NCBI RefSeq assembly: GCF_003667705.1
Contig: NZ_CP033019.1
Location: forward strand, 186,001-250,000
Source: Janthinobacterium agaricidamnosum
GTDB lineage: Bacteria > Pseudomonadota > Gammaproteobacteria > Burkholderiales > Burkholderiaceae_D
Reading direction: 5' to 3'
DNA: 64,000 nucleotides
Every line of letters starts with the position of its first letter. The first letter of the stretch is position 1. Under the pieces are notes generated by a model. That model was not told the origin of the DNA. It did no database searches and was given only the letters and a program-made list of their open reading frames with translations. Shown piece by piece: positions 8,784 through 18,700 of this stretch. A program made the translations under genes and the position numbers.

Positions 8784-9710
8784 ATGCTGTGGTTTTTGCC
8801 ACAGGAGCGCCTTGCCATGACATCCCTCTTTGCCGCGCTGTACGGCCCCGTCTTCTGGGCCGGCTTCATCGGCGCCGCCGCTTGCCTGATCGCGGCGTGC
8901 CACTACTTCCTCTGGGTCTTGCCGCCCTTGCTGCTGCTGGCCCTGCTCACTTCCTTTCTTGCCGAACGCTACCTGCCGTATGACGGCGCGTGGAACCACG
9001 CGCACGGCGACGGCTGGCGCGATGTCGTGCACGCGCTTGTCAACGAGGCGCTGTACCTGCTGGGCCTGGCTGCCTTTCCCCTGCTGGCAGGGCACCTGGC
9101 GCTGGGCGCATTCTGGCCGGGCCAGCTGCCGTTCTGGGCGCAACTGCTGCTGGCCATCCTCATCGCCGACTGCGGCATTACCCTGGTGCATTACCTGAGT
9201 CATCATTATTACTTTCTGTGGAAACTGCATGCCGTGCACCACAGCGTGCAGCGCCTGTATGGTTTCAATGGCTGGATGAAACACCCGCTGCATCTGCTGC
9301 TGGAAGCGGCGGGCGGCATGCTGCCCTTATTGCTGCTGGGCATACCTGAGCGTGTCATGGCCGTGCTGGCGTTTGCCGTAGCGATCCAGCTGTTGCTGCA
9401 GCACGCGAATGTCGACATGCGCATGGGGCCGCTGCGCCACGTGTTTGCCTGGGCGCCGCTGCACCGTTTTCATCACATGAAATACGGCACGGCCGGCGAC
9501 GTGAATTTCGGCCTGTTTTTTACGTGCTGGGACCGCCTGCTGGGCACCTGTTTCGACGCCCCGGGCTACCGCATGCGGAGCGAGGACCTGGGCATCGGCA
9601 GCCGGCCCGATTACCCCGTCGCATATGGGGCGCAATTGATCGAGCCGTTCCGCGCGGAAGAGGGCGTGCGCGCGCCCGAGCTGCCGGCCGGCTTGCGCCA
9701 CGGGTCGTAG
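8784..9710 (+). CDS. sterol desaturase / fatty acid hydroxylase family membrane protein
   Basis: An integral membrane protein of 308 residues with several hydrophobic helices in the first half and the di-iron histidine clusters of the fatty acid hydroxylase superfamily: HYLSHH, HAVHHS and a late HRFHHMKYG. Such enzymes use O2 to hydroxylate or desaturate lipids; the substrate cannot be inferred. Two starts are plausible: 8784 (AGGGGG seven bases upstream) and 8817 (AGGAG nine bases upstream, giving MTSLFAALYG). The gene ends eight bases before the stop of the convergent AraC regulator. Confidence 0.85.
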   Translation: MLWFLPQERLAMTSLFAALYGPVFWAGFIGAAACLIAACHYFLWVLPPLLLLALLTSFLAERYLPYDGAWNHAHGDGWRDVVHALVNEALYLLGLAAFPLLAGHLALGAFWPGQLPFWAQLLLAILIADCGITLVHYLSHHYYFLWKLHAVHHSVQRLYGFNGWMKHPLHLLLEAAGGMLPLLLLGIPERVMAVLAFAVAIQLLLQHANVDMRMGPLRHVFAWAPLHRFHHMKYGTAGDVNFGLFFTCWDRLLGTCFDAPGYRMRSEDLGIGSRPDYPVAYGAQLIEPFRAEEGVRAPELPAGLRHGS

Positions 9711-9718
9711 CCGGCAGG

Positions 9719-10438
9719 TCAATCGAGCAGCTTGACGTCGAGCTGGCGCAAGCTGCGGTCGGCGCGCACGCCGAACAGGCTGCGCATGGTGCGCGAAAAA
9801 TGCGCGGCATCGGCAAAGCCGGCGCCGTGGGCCGCGTCCGTCAGAGTGCTGCCGAGCAAGATGAAACGGATGGCCAGGCGCAAGCGGCGCCACAGCACCA
9901 GCCGCCGCACGGGCAAGCCCAGCTGGGCGCTGAACAGGCGTTCCAGCTGGCTCAGCGACAAATGCGCGGCCCCGGCCACGGCGGCCGCGCTGACCTTGCC
10001 CGACAACAATATGTCGACCTGCTCCAGCGCGCGCCGCACGCGGGCGTCGGACAGGATTTCCCGGGGCTGGGCCTGCAGGGCGGCGGCGATGCCGTCCAGG
10101 GTGGGAGCGCCTGCGCCGCCGGCGGCCGCCAGCAAGGCGTCACCGCCCAGGCGCTGCGGTTCCGCATAGATGGTCAGCATGGGCGCCGGTGCGGCGACGA
10201 TGGCGTGCGGGCGCAGGCTTTCGACCAGCAAGTGCCGCGCTGTGTGGACGATGCCGTCGAGCTCGACCGTGAAGGGCGCTCCCGTGCTCAGCATCAGTTG
10301 GTGCGCATAATGGGCGTGGCTGTCCGTGGCGCCCGCTGCGCCATGCAAGATGGCAAAATCCGGCGCCAGCCACAGTGTTCCCTGCCAGCTATCGTGCTGC
10401 AAACGCGGCTCCCTGATGATGGATGACGGGGCGATCAT
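9719..10438 (-). CDS. AraC-family transcriptional regulator
   Basis: The 239-residue protein has a cupin-like N-terminal half (LHGAAGATDSHAHYAHQLML) and a C-terminal AraC double helix-turn-helix, with recognisable segments LSLSQLERLFSAQLGLPVRR and DAAHGAGFADAAHFSRTMRS. It is probably a ligand-responsive cytosolic activator. It converges with the hydroxylase gene and diverges from the diguanylate cyclase gene across a 223-bp gap. The target is unknown; neighbouring genes or its own promoter are the first candidates. Confidence 0.9.
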   Translation of the reverse strand: MIAPSSIIREPRLQHDSWQGTLWLAPDFAILHGAAGATDSHAHYAHQLMLSTGAPFTVELDGIVHTARHLLVESLRPHAIVAAPAPMLTIYAEPQRLGGDALLAAAGGAGAPTLDGIAAALQAQPREILSDARVRRALEQVDILLSGKVSAAAVAGAAHLSLSQLERLFSAQLGLPVRRLVLWRRLRLAIRFILLGSTLTDAAHGAGFADAAHFSRTMRSLFGVRADRSLRQLDVKLLD

Positions 10439-10661
10439 AGCAGCCGGCGGGAATGGTTTTCATGGCATTGAATTTTCCTGGAGTACACATCATTGCATCG
10501 ATGAAATATGTGGTCTTTTTAATACAATATTCGGCATTGCAAGGCCGCCCGCTGTAACGTACTATCATTCTCATCGACTACCGATGGTAATCGTGCAGCC
10601 CGCTGCCAGCCATGTTGCCGGCAGTGTCGCGGTTTGATGTCGTCCTGCCTGTCAGCCTGCC

Positions 10662-13600
10662 ATGTCTACACGCGCGTCTTCGTCGTGGTTTTCCCGGCCA
10701 GTGTCGCACTGGGTGGGGCCGCGCGCCTTGGCCACGCTGGTGCTGGCGCTGTGCCTGGGATTGACGTATGGCGCCTGGCGCAATGCCCACGACGCCAGCG
10801 AACAGCAGGTGCAGGCTGATTTCGATTTCCGCGTGCGCGAACTGGTGAACAACATCGCCGGCCGCATGCGGACCTATATCCAGGTGCTGCACGGGGTGCA
10901 GGGACTGTATGCCAGTTCGCAGGAAGTCACGCGCCGCGAATTCCATGCCTATCTGGCGGTGCAGCAGGTCGACCGAAACTTTCCCGGCATTCACGGCATC
11001 GGCTACCTGCCGCTGGTGCCCGGCGCCGCCCTGGCGCGGCACGAGGCCAGCGTACGCGCGGAAGGCTATCCCGGCTATGCCGTGCGTCCACAAGGCCAGC
11101 GGGTCTGGCATGCGCCCATCACGTATCTGGAACCTTTAAGCGACAGCAACCTGCTAGCCTTCGGCTATGACATCTGGTCCGAATCCGTGCGCCGCACCGC
11201 GCTCGAGCAGGCGCGCGACACGGGCCAGGCCGCCATGACAGGCAAGATACACCTGGTGCAGGATGGCGGCAGCGACCAGGCGCATGGTTTCCTGGTTGTG
11301 CTGCCCGTGTATGACAACGGCTTGCCGCATGCCAGCGTGGAGCAGCGGCGCGCCGCCTTGCGCGCCTGGGTGTTTGCGCCGTTCCGCATGGGCGACCTGA
11401 TGGCGGGCGTGGGCGGCGAGGCGGCGCGCCAGCTGGACCTGGAAATCTATGACGGCGCGCAGCTGGCCGAGGCGGCCCTGATGTACGACAGCCTGCCGGG
11501 CGGCTTGTCCTCTGCCGCCTCGGACAGCCTGTTATCGCGGCAAGTCATCACCATCGCCGGCCGGCCGTGGACCTTGCGCGTGCGCGCCATGCCGGGCTTC
11601 GATGGCGAGCTGCTGGCGCGGCCGCGCCTGGTGGCCTGGACCGGTTTGCTGGCCAGCATCGTGCTGGCGCTGGCGGCCTGGCTGCTGGCGGCGGGCCGCG
11701 CCCGCGCCCAGGCGGCGCTGGCGCGCTCGAGCGAGCTGGCCGGCCAGCTCGAGCAGGGGCAGGCGAGCGTGCTGGCGATGGCCGAGGCGGCGCAACGGAG
11801 CCAGGCCATGCTGCGCAGCATCCTCGATTCGACCATCGACGGCATTCTGGTCGACAATATCAATGGCCGCATCTTTACCTCGAACCGGCGTTTCCGCGAC
11901 CTGTGGCAAGTGCCCGACGCGCTCGACTGGCAAGCCGATGGCGCGGCGCTGGTGCGGCATGTGGAAGGCCTGCTGGAGCAGGCGGCGCCTTTCCTTGGAG
12001 CACGCGCCCATGCGCCGCACGGCCACCGCGAGCGGCGCGACGTGCTGCACCTGCGCGATGGACGGGTGGTCGAACAATATGTGCGCAGCATGCAGTTGGG
12101 CAATGAGCAGGCGCGCCTATGGACGTTCCGCGATATCAGCGAGCGCAGCCAGATGGAGCGGCGCGAGCATACGCGGCGGCAAGTGCTGGAAATGCTGGCC
12201 ACGGGCGCGCCGCTGGAACGGGTGCTGGAAAGCGTGGTGCTCAGCGTGCAAGCCGACCATCCCGCCATGCTGTGCAGCATCTTGCTGCTCGATGAAAGCC
12301 GCCACCGCCTGGTGCTGGGCGCGGCGCCGAGCTTGCCCGCGTTTTTCAACCTGTCCAGCCACGGCCACGACCTCGACACCCTGCAGGGCGTGCATGGCAT
12401 CGCCGCGCAAGCCGTGCGCGACGGCCAGCGCGTGATCGTCGGCGACCTGCATGCCAATGTGCAGGAAACGATGGAACTGGCGTACCGGGCCCAGCTGCAA
12501 TCATGCTGGGCCGAGCCCGTGCGTGGCGGCTCGGGCAAGCTGCTCGGGGTGCTGATGGCGTATCACCGCCAGCCGACCTTGCCGGGCGCGGCGCATCTGG
12601 CGCGGCTCAGCGAGGCGGCGCACCTGGCCGGCATGGCCATCGAGCAGGCGCAGGTGGCGCTGGCCCTGCGCGCCGGCGAGGCGCGTTTCCGCAGCCTGTA
12701 CGACCACGCGCCCGTGGCCCTGTGGGAGCAGGACTGGTCGGCCGTGCGCGCCGCGCTCGACGCGCTCGAGCAGGCAGGCGTGCGCGACCTGGGCGCCCAT
12801 TTCCAGGCCAATCCGGACGCGCTGCGGAAGCTGGCGGGCCTGGTGCGCATCATCGATGCGAACGGCGCCGCGCTGGCGCAGGTGCGCGCCAACGAGGACG
12901 ACCAGCGCCGCGGCGCGCTGAGCCTGGCACAGAATTTCGATGACAGCGCCTTGCCCCGTTTCGGCGATGCGTTGCTGGCGCTGGCTGGCGGCGCCCACCT
13001 GTACGAGTGCGAAAGCAGCTTCGTGCGTCTCGACGGCGCGGCGCGGCAAAATGAATTGAGCCTGCTGGTGATGCCCGGGCATGCGGACAGCCTCGATTTC
13101 GTCATGGTGTCTTCGCTCGATATCACCGAGCGCAAGCGCATGAACGCGGAACTGCTGCAGCTGGCCACCACGGATTTCCTGACCGGCTTGCCGAACCGCC
13201 GTCACTTCATGGCATCGCTGGAAAACGAGCATGCTCGCTTGCAGCGCGAGCTGGCCAGCTGCGCCAGCGTGCTGATGCTCGACATCGATCACTTCAAGCG
13301 CGTCAACGACGAGCATGGCCACGCCGTGGGCGATGCCGTGCTGCGCCACCTGGGCGCGCTGATGTGCCAGGCGCTGCGCAAGGTCGACGTGCCGGGCCGC
13401 GTGGGCGGCGAGGAATTCGCCATCTTGCTGCCGGGCACGGATCTGAGCGCTGCCGCCGTGTTTGCCGAACGGCTGCGCCGGCGCGTGGCGGAAAGTTCGC
13501 TGACCATCGATGGCGGCATTGTGCTCACCATCACGGTGAGCATCGGCATGGCCGCCATGGTCGGTACCGATGCCGATTGCGACGCCGTGCTGGCGCGCGC

Positions 13601-13700
13601 CGACGAGGCGCTGTACCGGGCCAAGCGGGGCGGGCGCAACCGCATCGAACAGAATGACGGCGGCGGCGACGGCGTGCTCAGCAAGTTCATGGCGCAGTGA
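10662..13700 (+). CDS. membrane-bound diguanylate cyclase with CHASE, PAS, GAF and GGDEF domains
   Basis: A 1012-residue sensory enzyme that makes c-di-GMP. Order: transmembrane helix about 22-40; extracytoplasmic CHASE domain about 60-300; second helix about 323-342; coiled coil; PAS about 383-496; GAF about 498-667; a second PAS-like region about 670-820; GGDEF domain 826-1003. The active-site motif is GGEEF (915-919), and an inhibitory-site RxxD (RKVD, 906-909) sits five residues before it, so both catalysis and product inhibition are expected. The substrate-side motif TGLPNRRHF is present. No EAL domain follows. It probably responds to a periplasmic ligand through CHASE. Confidence 0.94.
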   Translation: MSTRASSSWFSRPVSHWVGPRALATLVLALCLGLTYGAWRNAHDASEQQVQADFDFRVRELVNNIAGRMRTYIQVLHGVQGLYASSQEVTRREFHAYLAVQQVDRNFPGIHGIGYLPLVPGAALARHEASVRAEGYPGYAVRPQGQRVWHAPITYLEPLSDSNLLAFGYDIWSESVRRTALEQARDTGQAAMTGKIHLVQDGGSDQAHGFLVVLPVYDNGLPHASVEQRRAALRAWVFAPFRMGDLMAGVGGEAARQLDLEIYDGAQLAEAALMYDSLPGGLSSAASDSLLSRQVITIAGRPWTLRVRAMPGFDGELLARPRLVAWTGLLASIVLALAAWLLAAGRARAQAALARSSELAGQLEQGQASVLAMAEAAQRSQAMLRSILDSTIDGILVDNINGRIFTSNRRFRDLWQVPDALDWQADGAALVRHVEGLLEQAAPFLGARAHAPHGHRERRDVLHLRDGRVVEQYVRSMQLGNEQARLWTFRDISERSQMERREHTRRQVLEMLATGAPLERVLESVVLSVQADHPAMLCSILLLDESRHRLVLGAAPSLPAFFNLSSHGHDLDTLQGVHGIAAQAVRDGQRVIVGDLHANVQETMELAYRAQLQSCWAEPVRGGSGKLLGVLMAYHRQPTLPGAAHLARLSEAAHLAGMAIEQAQVALALRAGEARFRSLYDHAPVALWEQDWSAVRAALDALEQAGVRDLGAHFQANPDALRKLAGLVRIIDANGAALAQVRANEDDQRRGALSLAQNFDDSALPRFGDALLALAGGAHLYECESSFVRLDGAARQNELSLLVMPGHADSLDFVMVSSLDITERKRMNAELLQLATTDFLTGLPNRRHFMASLENEHARLQRELASCASVLMLDIDHFKRVNDEHGHAVGDAVLRHLGALMCQALRKVDVPGRVGGEEFAILLPGTDLSAAAVFAERLRRRVAESSLTIDGGIVLTITVSIGMAAMVGTDADCDAVLARADEALYRAKRGGRNRIEQNDGGGDGVLSKFMAQ

Positions 13701-14075
13701 TTACAGGCTGTGCTGACGCGTCTGTGCCTGCTTGCGGTTGCGGCTGACGATCAGCCAGACGATGGCGACGGGAATCAAGAGCGGCAGCAGCACGGGCGTG
13801 CTCAAGGCCAGCGCCAGCGCCACACACAGGGCCACGACGGCGATCAGCACCACGCCCACGCCGGCCAGTACCACGCCCGTGACGACGGCGCCGCATACCA
13901 GCGCAATGGCGGCGATCAGCAAGCCGCCGCCGGCAAACACCAGGCCGAACAGCCACTCCAGCGGTCCGTCGATCTCGTCGCCGTTGAGCTGCATGTGCAT
14001 GTCCGTGGCGCCGATTTTGTCGAGGAACAGGCAGGCGAGCATGACGATGAGGACGAAGGTGAGCAATTTTTTCAT
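13701..14075 (-). CDS. small multi-spanning membrane protein, 124 aa
   Basis: From the ATG at 14075 (GAGG upstream) the product begins MKKLLTFVLIVMLACLFLDK, a signal-like first helix, then a short polar stretch with acidic residues (NGDEIDGP). Two or three Ala/Val/Leu-rich membrane segments follow, and a basic tail (SRNRKQAQTRQHSL). A much longer in-frame ORF extends upstream to 14396, but that part reads like non-coding DNA. No family is recognised. The gene converges with the diguanylate cyclase, whose stop codon is directly adjacent. Confidence 0.7.
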   Translation of the reverse strand: MKKLLTFVLIVMLACLFLDKIGATDMHMQLNGDEIDGPLEWLFGLVFAGGGLLIAAIALVCGAVVTGVVLAGVGVVLIAVVALCVALALALSTPVLLPLLIPVAIVWLIVSRNRKQAQTRQHSL

Positions 14076-14230
14076 GGTAAGCCTCGGTGTGTGGGTGATC
14101 GGGTATTGCATGGTCACACTGTAGGCGCGCGCCCCGCTTGCCGCCAGCGGCGTGCGACAGGCCGTCATTTTCACGGTATGGAAGGCGCTGGCGGCCAGAA
14201 AAACACTGATCTGGAACAAGATTTCTTTTC

Positions 14231-14258
14231 TTGTAATGTGCGCAAGCCGTCCTATACT
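14231..14258 (+). promoter_or_regulatory. candidate sigma-70 promoter for the 78-aa ORF
   Basis: TTGTAA (14231-14236, 4 of 6 to consensus) and TATACT (14253-14258, 5 of 6) are separated by 16 bases. A start site near 14265 would give a leader of about 23 bases containing the ribosome binding site AAGGAGGG (14276-14283). Confidence 0.5.
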
Positions 14259-14287
14259 GAACACCTCAGTCTCGCAAGGAGGGCAAC

Positions 14288-14524
14288 ATGCTTTTGTTTG
14301 CAGATACCGGGGATCAATCGCTATCCCTTTTTCACCATCGAACCACGCGCCAGCGTAGCGCCACGCAGTCCTGCGCCGAGCCCGTCGGCGCGCCATCGGC
14401 GATACCGCCGATCATCATCAATCCTTTTAATTATCATGCGCCGCTGCCGGCCATCGACCCGCGCTGGGTACCGCCCGGTCCGCCGCTGACCTGGCCCAGC
14501 CGGCCTGCCATGTCCATGTGCTGA
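14288..14524 (+). CDS. hypothetical small protein, 78 aa
   Basis: A 78-codon ORF with an unusually good translation signal, AAGGAGGG four bases before the ATG, and a sigma-70-like promoter 30 bases further up. The product starts MLLFADTGDQSLSLFHHR, then becomes rich in Pro, Ile and Trp (IPPIIINPFNYHAPLP, RWVPPGPPLTWP). It has no clear signal peptide or transmembrane helix. No family is recognised. It is followed by a short GCCGCC...GGCGGC hairpin near 14572-14589. Expression signals are better than the sequence itself, so a regulatory leader role is an alternative. Confidence 0.5.
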   Translation: MLLFADTGDQSLSLFHHRTTRQRSATQSCAEPVGAPSAIPPIIINPFNYHAPLPAIDPRWVPPGPPLTWPSRPAMSMC

Positions 14525-14645
14525 CAGTTGCCTGGGAAGATGCCGGACGGAAGCGTTGAACGTTCACCCATGCCGCCGTGAAGGCGGCACGGGCGGGCGT
14601 TTTCGACTATCATGCTAGCCCCGACCTTCCATCACGAGCACCGCC

Positions 14646-15155
14646 ATGAGTACCGATTTCCCCGACTTTTCCGAAGAAGCAGCCGAGCAGGACAATGACG
14701 CCCCGATCCAGGAGCCGCGCCTGTGGGTAGGCAATGGCTGGACGGCGCGCGTGATCAAGAACGAGGAAGATGAAGGCTGGGCCGTGGCCATGATCAAGGA
14801 TGGCGAACCGGAGCCGGCCCTCGTGGGCCCGTGGACCATGGGCCGCGACAAGAAAAACCCGAAGCCGCTCGACGTCAACGCCTTCAACACCCTGGTCAAG
14901 ACGGCGTCCGAGGTGCTGCGCCGCCACGAGCAGCAGCTGCATGCGCAACTGCACAAGAACCTGTTCGTCGCCACCGACGAGGGGCAGATCAAGGTGATGT
15001 TCGACATCGTGCCCGACGAAGACCACCCGTACGCGGAACTGAGCGCCTACGACGCCGACGGCGAACAGATCGCCAAGGTGCGCACCTCGGCCGCGTTCAA
15101 GTTCAACGCCACGTCCGCCGCGAACTGGATCGAAGGCGGCTACCGCCGGCCCTAA
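14646..15155 (+). CDS. conserved hypothetical protein, 169 aa
   Basis: An acidic cytosolic protein of 169 residues. It starts with a disordered Asp/Glu-rich stretch (MSTDFPDFSEEAAEQDNDAP), then an ordered region with WVGNGWTARV, DEGWAVAMIK and GPWTMGRDKKNPKPLD, a likely helix around the LHAQLHKNLF segment, and beta strands to the end (NWIEGGYRRP). No catalytic motif, signal peptide or membrane helix is visible. Base composition and codon use match the neighbours, so it is probably a real family of unknown function. The 120-bp repeat array begins 25 bases after its stop. Confidence 0.8.
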   Translation: MSTDFPDFSEEAAEQDNDAPIQEPRLWVGNGWTARVIKNEEDEGWAVAMIKDGEPEPALVGPWTMGRDKKNPKPLDVNAFNTLVKTASEVLRRHEQQLHAQLHKNLFVATDEGQIKVMFDIVPDEDHPYAELSAYDADGEQIAKVRTSAAFKFNATSAANWIEGGYRRP

Positions 15156-15180
15156 GCTGCATATTGTTGGCGCCGGTGCT

Positions 15181-15712
15181 GGTGTCGGATGACGCTCCTT
15201 CGGAGCTAATCCGACCTACGCCCGCGGAATCGACGCATGGACAGGTAGGTCGGATCAGGCCTGCAAGGCCGTCATCCGACGTCACCACCAGCGTCAATAA
15301 TGTGTCGGATGACGCTCCTTCGGAGCTAATCTGACCTGCGTCCGCGGAATCGGCGCATGGCCAGGTAGGTCGGATCAGGCCTGCAAGGCCGTCATCCGAC
15401 GTTACCGCCAGCGTCAACAATGTGTCGGATGACGCTCCTTCGGAGCTAATCTGACCTACGCCCGCGGAATCGACGCATGGCCAGGTGGGTCGGATCAGGC
15501 CTGCAAGGCCGTCATCCGACGTTACCGCCAGCGTCAACAATGTGTCGGATGACGCTCCTTCGGAGCTAATCCGACCTACGTCCGCGGAACCGACGCATGG
15601 CCAGGTAGGTCGGATCAGGCCTGCAAGGCCGTCATCCGACGTTACCACCAGCGTCAATAATGTGTCGGATGACGCGCTTGCGACCTCGGCGGCCCCCGCT
15701 AATCCGACCTGC
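15181..15712. repeat. tandem array with exact 120-bp period, REP-containing, locus B
   Basis: Four copies start at 15182, 15302, 15422 and 15542, with a truncated fifth at 15662. Each copy holds a minus-orientation REP (TGTCGGATGACGCTCC...GACCTACG), a 24-base spacer, a plus-orientation REP (GTAGGTCGGATCAGGCC...ATCCGAC) and a 22-base linker ending in CAGCGTCAA. Copies differ at only a few positions each, so the array is young. The last REP carries the czcA stop codon at 15699-15701. Because 120 is a multiple of three, spurious repetitive ORFs run through it. Confidence 0.93.
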
Positions 15713-18700
15713 CTCTTACGGCATACGCCAGCCGGTACAACAGCGGCAGCACCAGCAGCGTCAATGCCGTCGACGATAAAATGCCGCCGATCACCACGGT
15801 GGCCAGCGGACGCTGCACTTCGGCGCCCGTGCCCGTGGCAATGGCCATCGGCACGAAACCGAGCGACGCCACCAACGCCGTCATCAAGACGGGCCGCAAA
15901 CGCGTGATGGCCCCCTCGCGTATCGCATCCTGCAAGGGCATGCCCTGTTCGCGCAGCTGGCGGATGTAGGCGATCATCACCAGGCCGTTGAGCACGGCCA
16001 CGCCGGACAGGGCGATGAAGCCGACTGCGGCCGAAATCGACATGGGAATGTCGCGCAGCCACAGGGCGACGATGCCGCCCGTCAAGGCGAACGGGATGCC
16101 GCTGAAGACCAATAAGCCATCTTTCACGTTGCCGAACATGGCAAACAGCAACACAAACACGAGCGCCAGCGCCACGGGCACCACCAGTTCCAGGCGTTTC
16201 GTGGCCGACTGCAATTGCTCGAACTGGCCGCCCCAGCTGGTCCAGTAGCCGGCAGGAATGGCCACCTGCGATTGCAACTGCTGCGTGGCGTCGGCCACGA
16301 AGGAGCCGATATCGCGCCCGCGCACGTTGGCGCTGATGACGATGCGGCGCTTGCCGTCTTCGCGGCTGATCTGGTTCGGCCCCGGCGCCACTTGCAGGCT
16401 GGCCACTTCACCGAGCGGGATGAAGCGGGCACGGCCTTCCGCCGCCGCGCCCAGGGGCAGGGCGATGGGCAGGCGTTTGAGTTGCTCCAGGTCGTTGCGC
16501 AGGCTGTCGGGCAGGCGCACGACGATGTCGAAGCGGCGGTCGCCCTGGAACAGGGTGCCCGCCTCTTGCCCGCCGATGGCCGTGGCGATCGCCGCTTGCA
16601 CGTCGGCAATATTGAGGCCGTAGCGGGCCGTCTGCTCGCGGTCGATCTGCACCGTCAGCATGGGCAGGCCCGTCGTCTGCTCGACTTTTACCTCTGTTGC
16701 GCCCGGAATCTTGCCCAGCACGCCCGCAATCTTCGCCGCCGTGCTGTCGAGCACGCTCATATCGTCGCCGAACAGTTTCACGGCCACGTCGCTGCGCACG
16801 CCGGAAATCAGTTCATTGAAGCGCAGCTGGATCGGCTGCGAAAACTCATAGTTATTGCCCGGCAAGCTCGTGGCCGTCGCTTCGATTTCAGCCAGCAATT
16901 GCTCGCGCGACTTCTTCGGTTCCGGCCATGCGTCGCGGGGTTTCAGCATGATGTAGCCATCGGAAATATTCGGCGGCATGGGGTCGGAGGCGATCTCGGC
17001 CGTTCCCGTACGGGCGAACACGCGCGCGATTTCCTTGTGGTTTGCCATCAGCTTGCTTTCCAGCTGCTGCTGCATGGCCAGCGATTGCGTCAAGCTGGTG
17101 CCGGGGATGCGCAGGGCCTGGATGGCGATGTCGCCCTCGTTCAGGCTGGGCACGAATTCGCTGCCCATGCGCGTGGCCAGCAAGCCGGACAGCACGACGG
17201 CTACCGCCGCGCCCGTCAACACGACGGGCGTGTTGCGCATCACCTGGTCCAGCAGCGGCGCATACCAGCGCTTGGCGGCGCGCATGATGGCGTTTTCCTT
17301 CTCCGCCACCTTGTCGCCGATAAACAGCGCGACGGCGGCGGGAATGAAGGTGATCGACAGCAGCATGGCGCCGAGCAGGGCGATGACCACCGTCAGGGCC
17401 ATCGGCGTAAACATGCGGCCCTCCACGCCCGTCAGCGCGAAGATGGGCAGGTACACGACCATGATGATCAGCTGCCCGTACAGCAAGGGGCGGCGCGCTT
17501 CTTGCGATGCCGCAAACACTTCATGAAAACGCTCCTGCAAGGTCAGCGGCCGTCCCAGCTTCTGCTGCGCATGGGCCAGGCGGCGCACGCAGTTTTCCAC
17601 GATGACCACGGCGCCATCGATGATGATGCCGAAATCGAGCGCCCCCAGGCTCATCAGGTTGGCGCTCACATGGTATTGCACCATGCCCGTAAACGTGAAC
17701 AGCATGGCCAGCGGTATCACCATGGCCGTGATGACGGCCGCGCGGATATTGCCGAGGAACAAAAACAAAATGGCGATCACCAATACCGCCCCTTCCAGCA
17801 GGTTTTTCTTCACCGTATTGATGGCCTTGTCGACGAGCACCGTGCGGTCATACACGGTGACGGCGTGCACGCCTTTCGGCAGGCTGCGGTTGATTTCGAT
17901 CATCTTCTTATCGACGGCTTGCGACACGGCGCGGCTGTTCTGTCCGATCAGCATGAAGACGGTACCGAGCACCACTTCGCGGCCGTTTTCCGTGGCCGCG
18001 CCCGTGCGCAGCTCGCGCCCCAGCACCACGTCGGCCACGTCGCGGATGCGGATCGCCACGCCCTGCACATTGGCGACGACGATGTTGCCGATGTCGTCCT
18101 TGGACGCCACCTGGCCCGGCGCGCGTATCAGCAGCTGCTCGCCCTGCTTTTCGATGTAGCCGGCGCCCACGTTGCTGTTGTTGCGCTCGAGCGCCGTCAC
18201 CACGTCTTGCAGGCTGATGCCGTAGGCGGCCAGTTTTTCCGGATACGGCGCCACCTGGTATTGCTTGGCGTAACCGCCGATGGCATTGATTTCCGTGACG
18301 CCCGTGACATTGCGCAACTGCGGCTTGATGATCCAGTCCTGGATTTCGCGCAAGTCCGTCGGCGTGTACGGCGTGCCGTCGGGCTTTTTCGCGCCCTCCT
18401 GCGTTTCCACCGTCCACAGGTAGATTTCACCGAGACCCGTGGAGACGGGCCCCATCTTGGGCGTGATGCCGGCCGGCAAGCTTTCCCTGGCTTCCTGCAG
18501 GCGTTCGTTGATCATCTGGCGGGCAAAATAGATGTCCGTGCCATCCTTAAAGATCACGGTCACTTGCGACAAACCATAGCGCGACAGCGAGCGCGTCTGC
18601 TCCAGGTTGGGCAAGCCGGCCATGGCCGTCTCGATGGGGAAAGTGACTCGCTGCTCGGTTTCCAGCGGCGAATAGCCGGCGGACTGGGTATTGATTTGCA

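Noticed and set aside
13701..14396. 231-aa version of the small membrane protein
   Set aside because: The first 107 codons read like intergenic DNA; a signal-like MKKLL start with a ribosome site exists at 14075.
15181..15712. CRISPR array
   Set aside because: The units are directly tandem with internal inverted hairpins, with no unique spacers and no cas genes.
15103..16062. Repetitive minus-strand ORF with a 40-residue unit in repeat locus B
   Set aside because: The 120-bp period is a multiple of three, which keeps frames open by chance; no ribosome site, and it runs into czcA out of frame.
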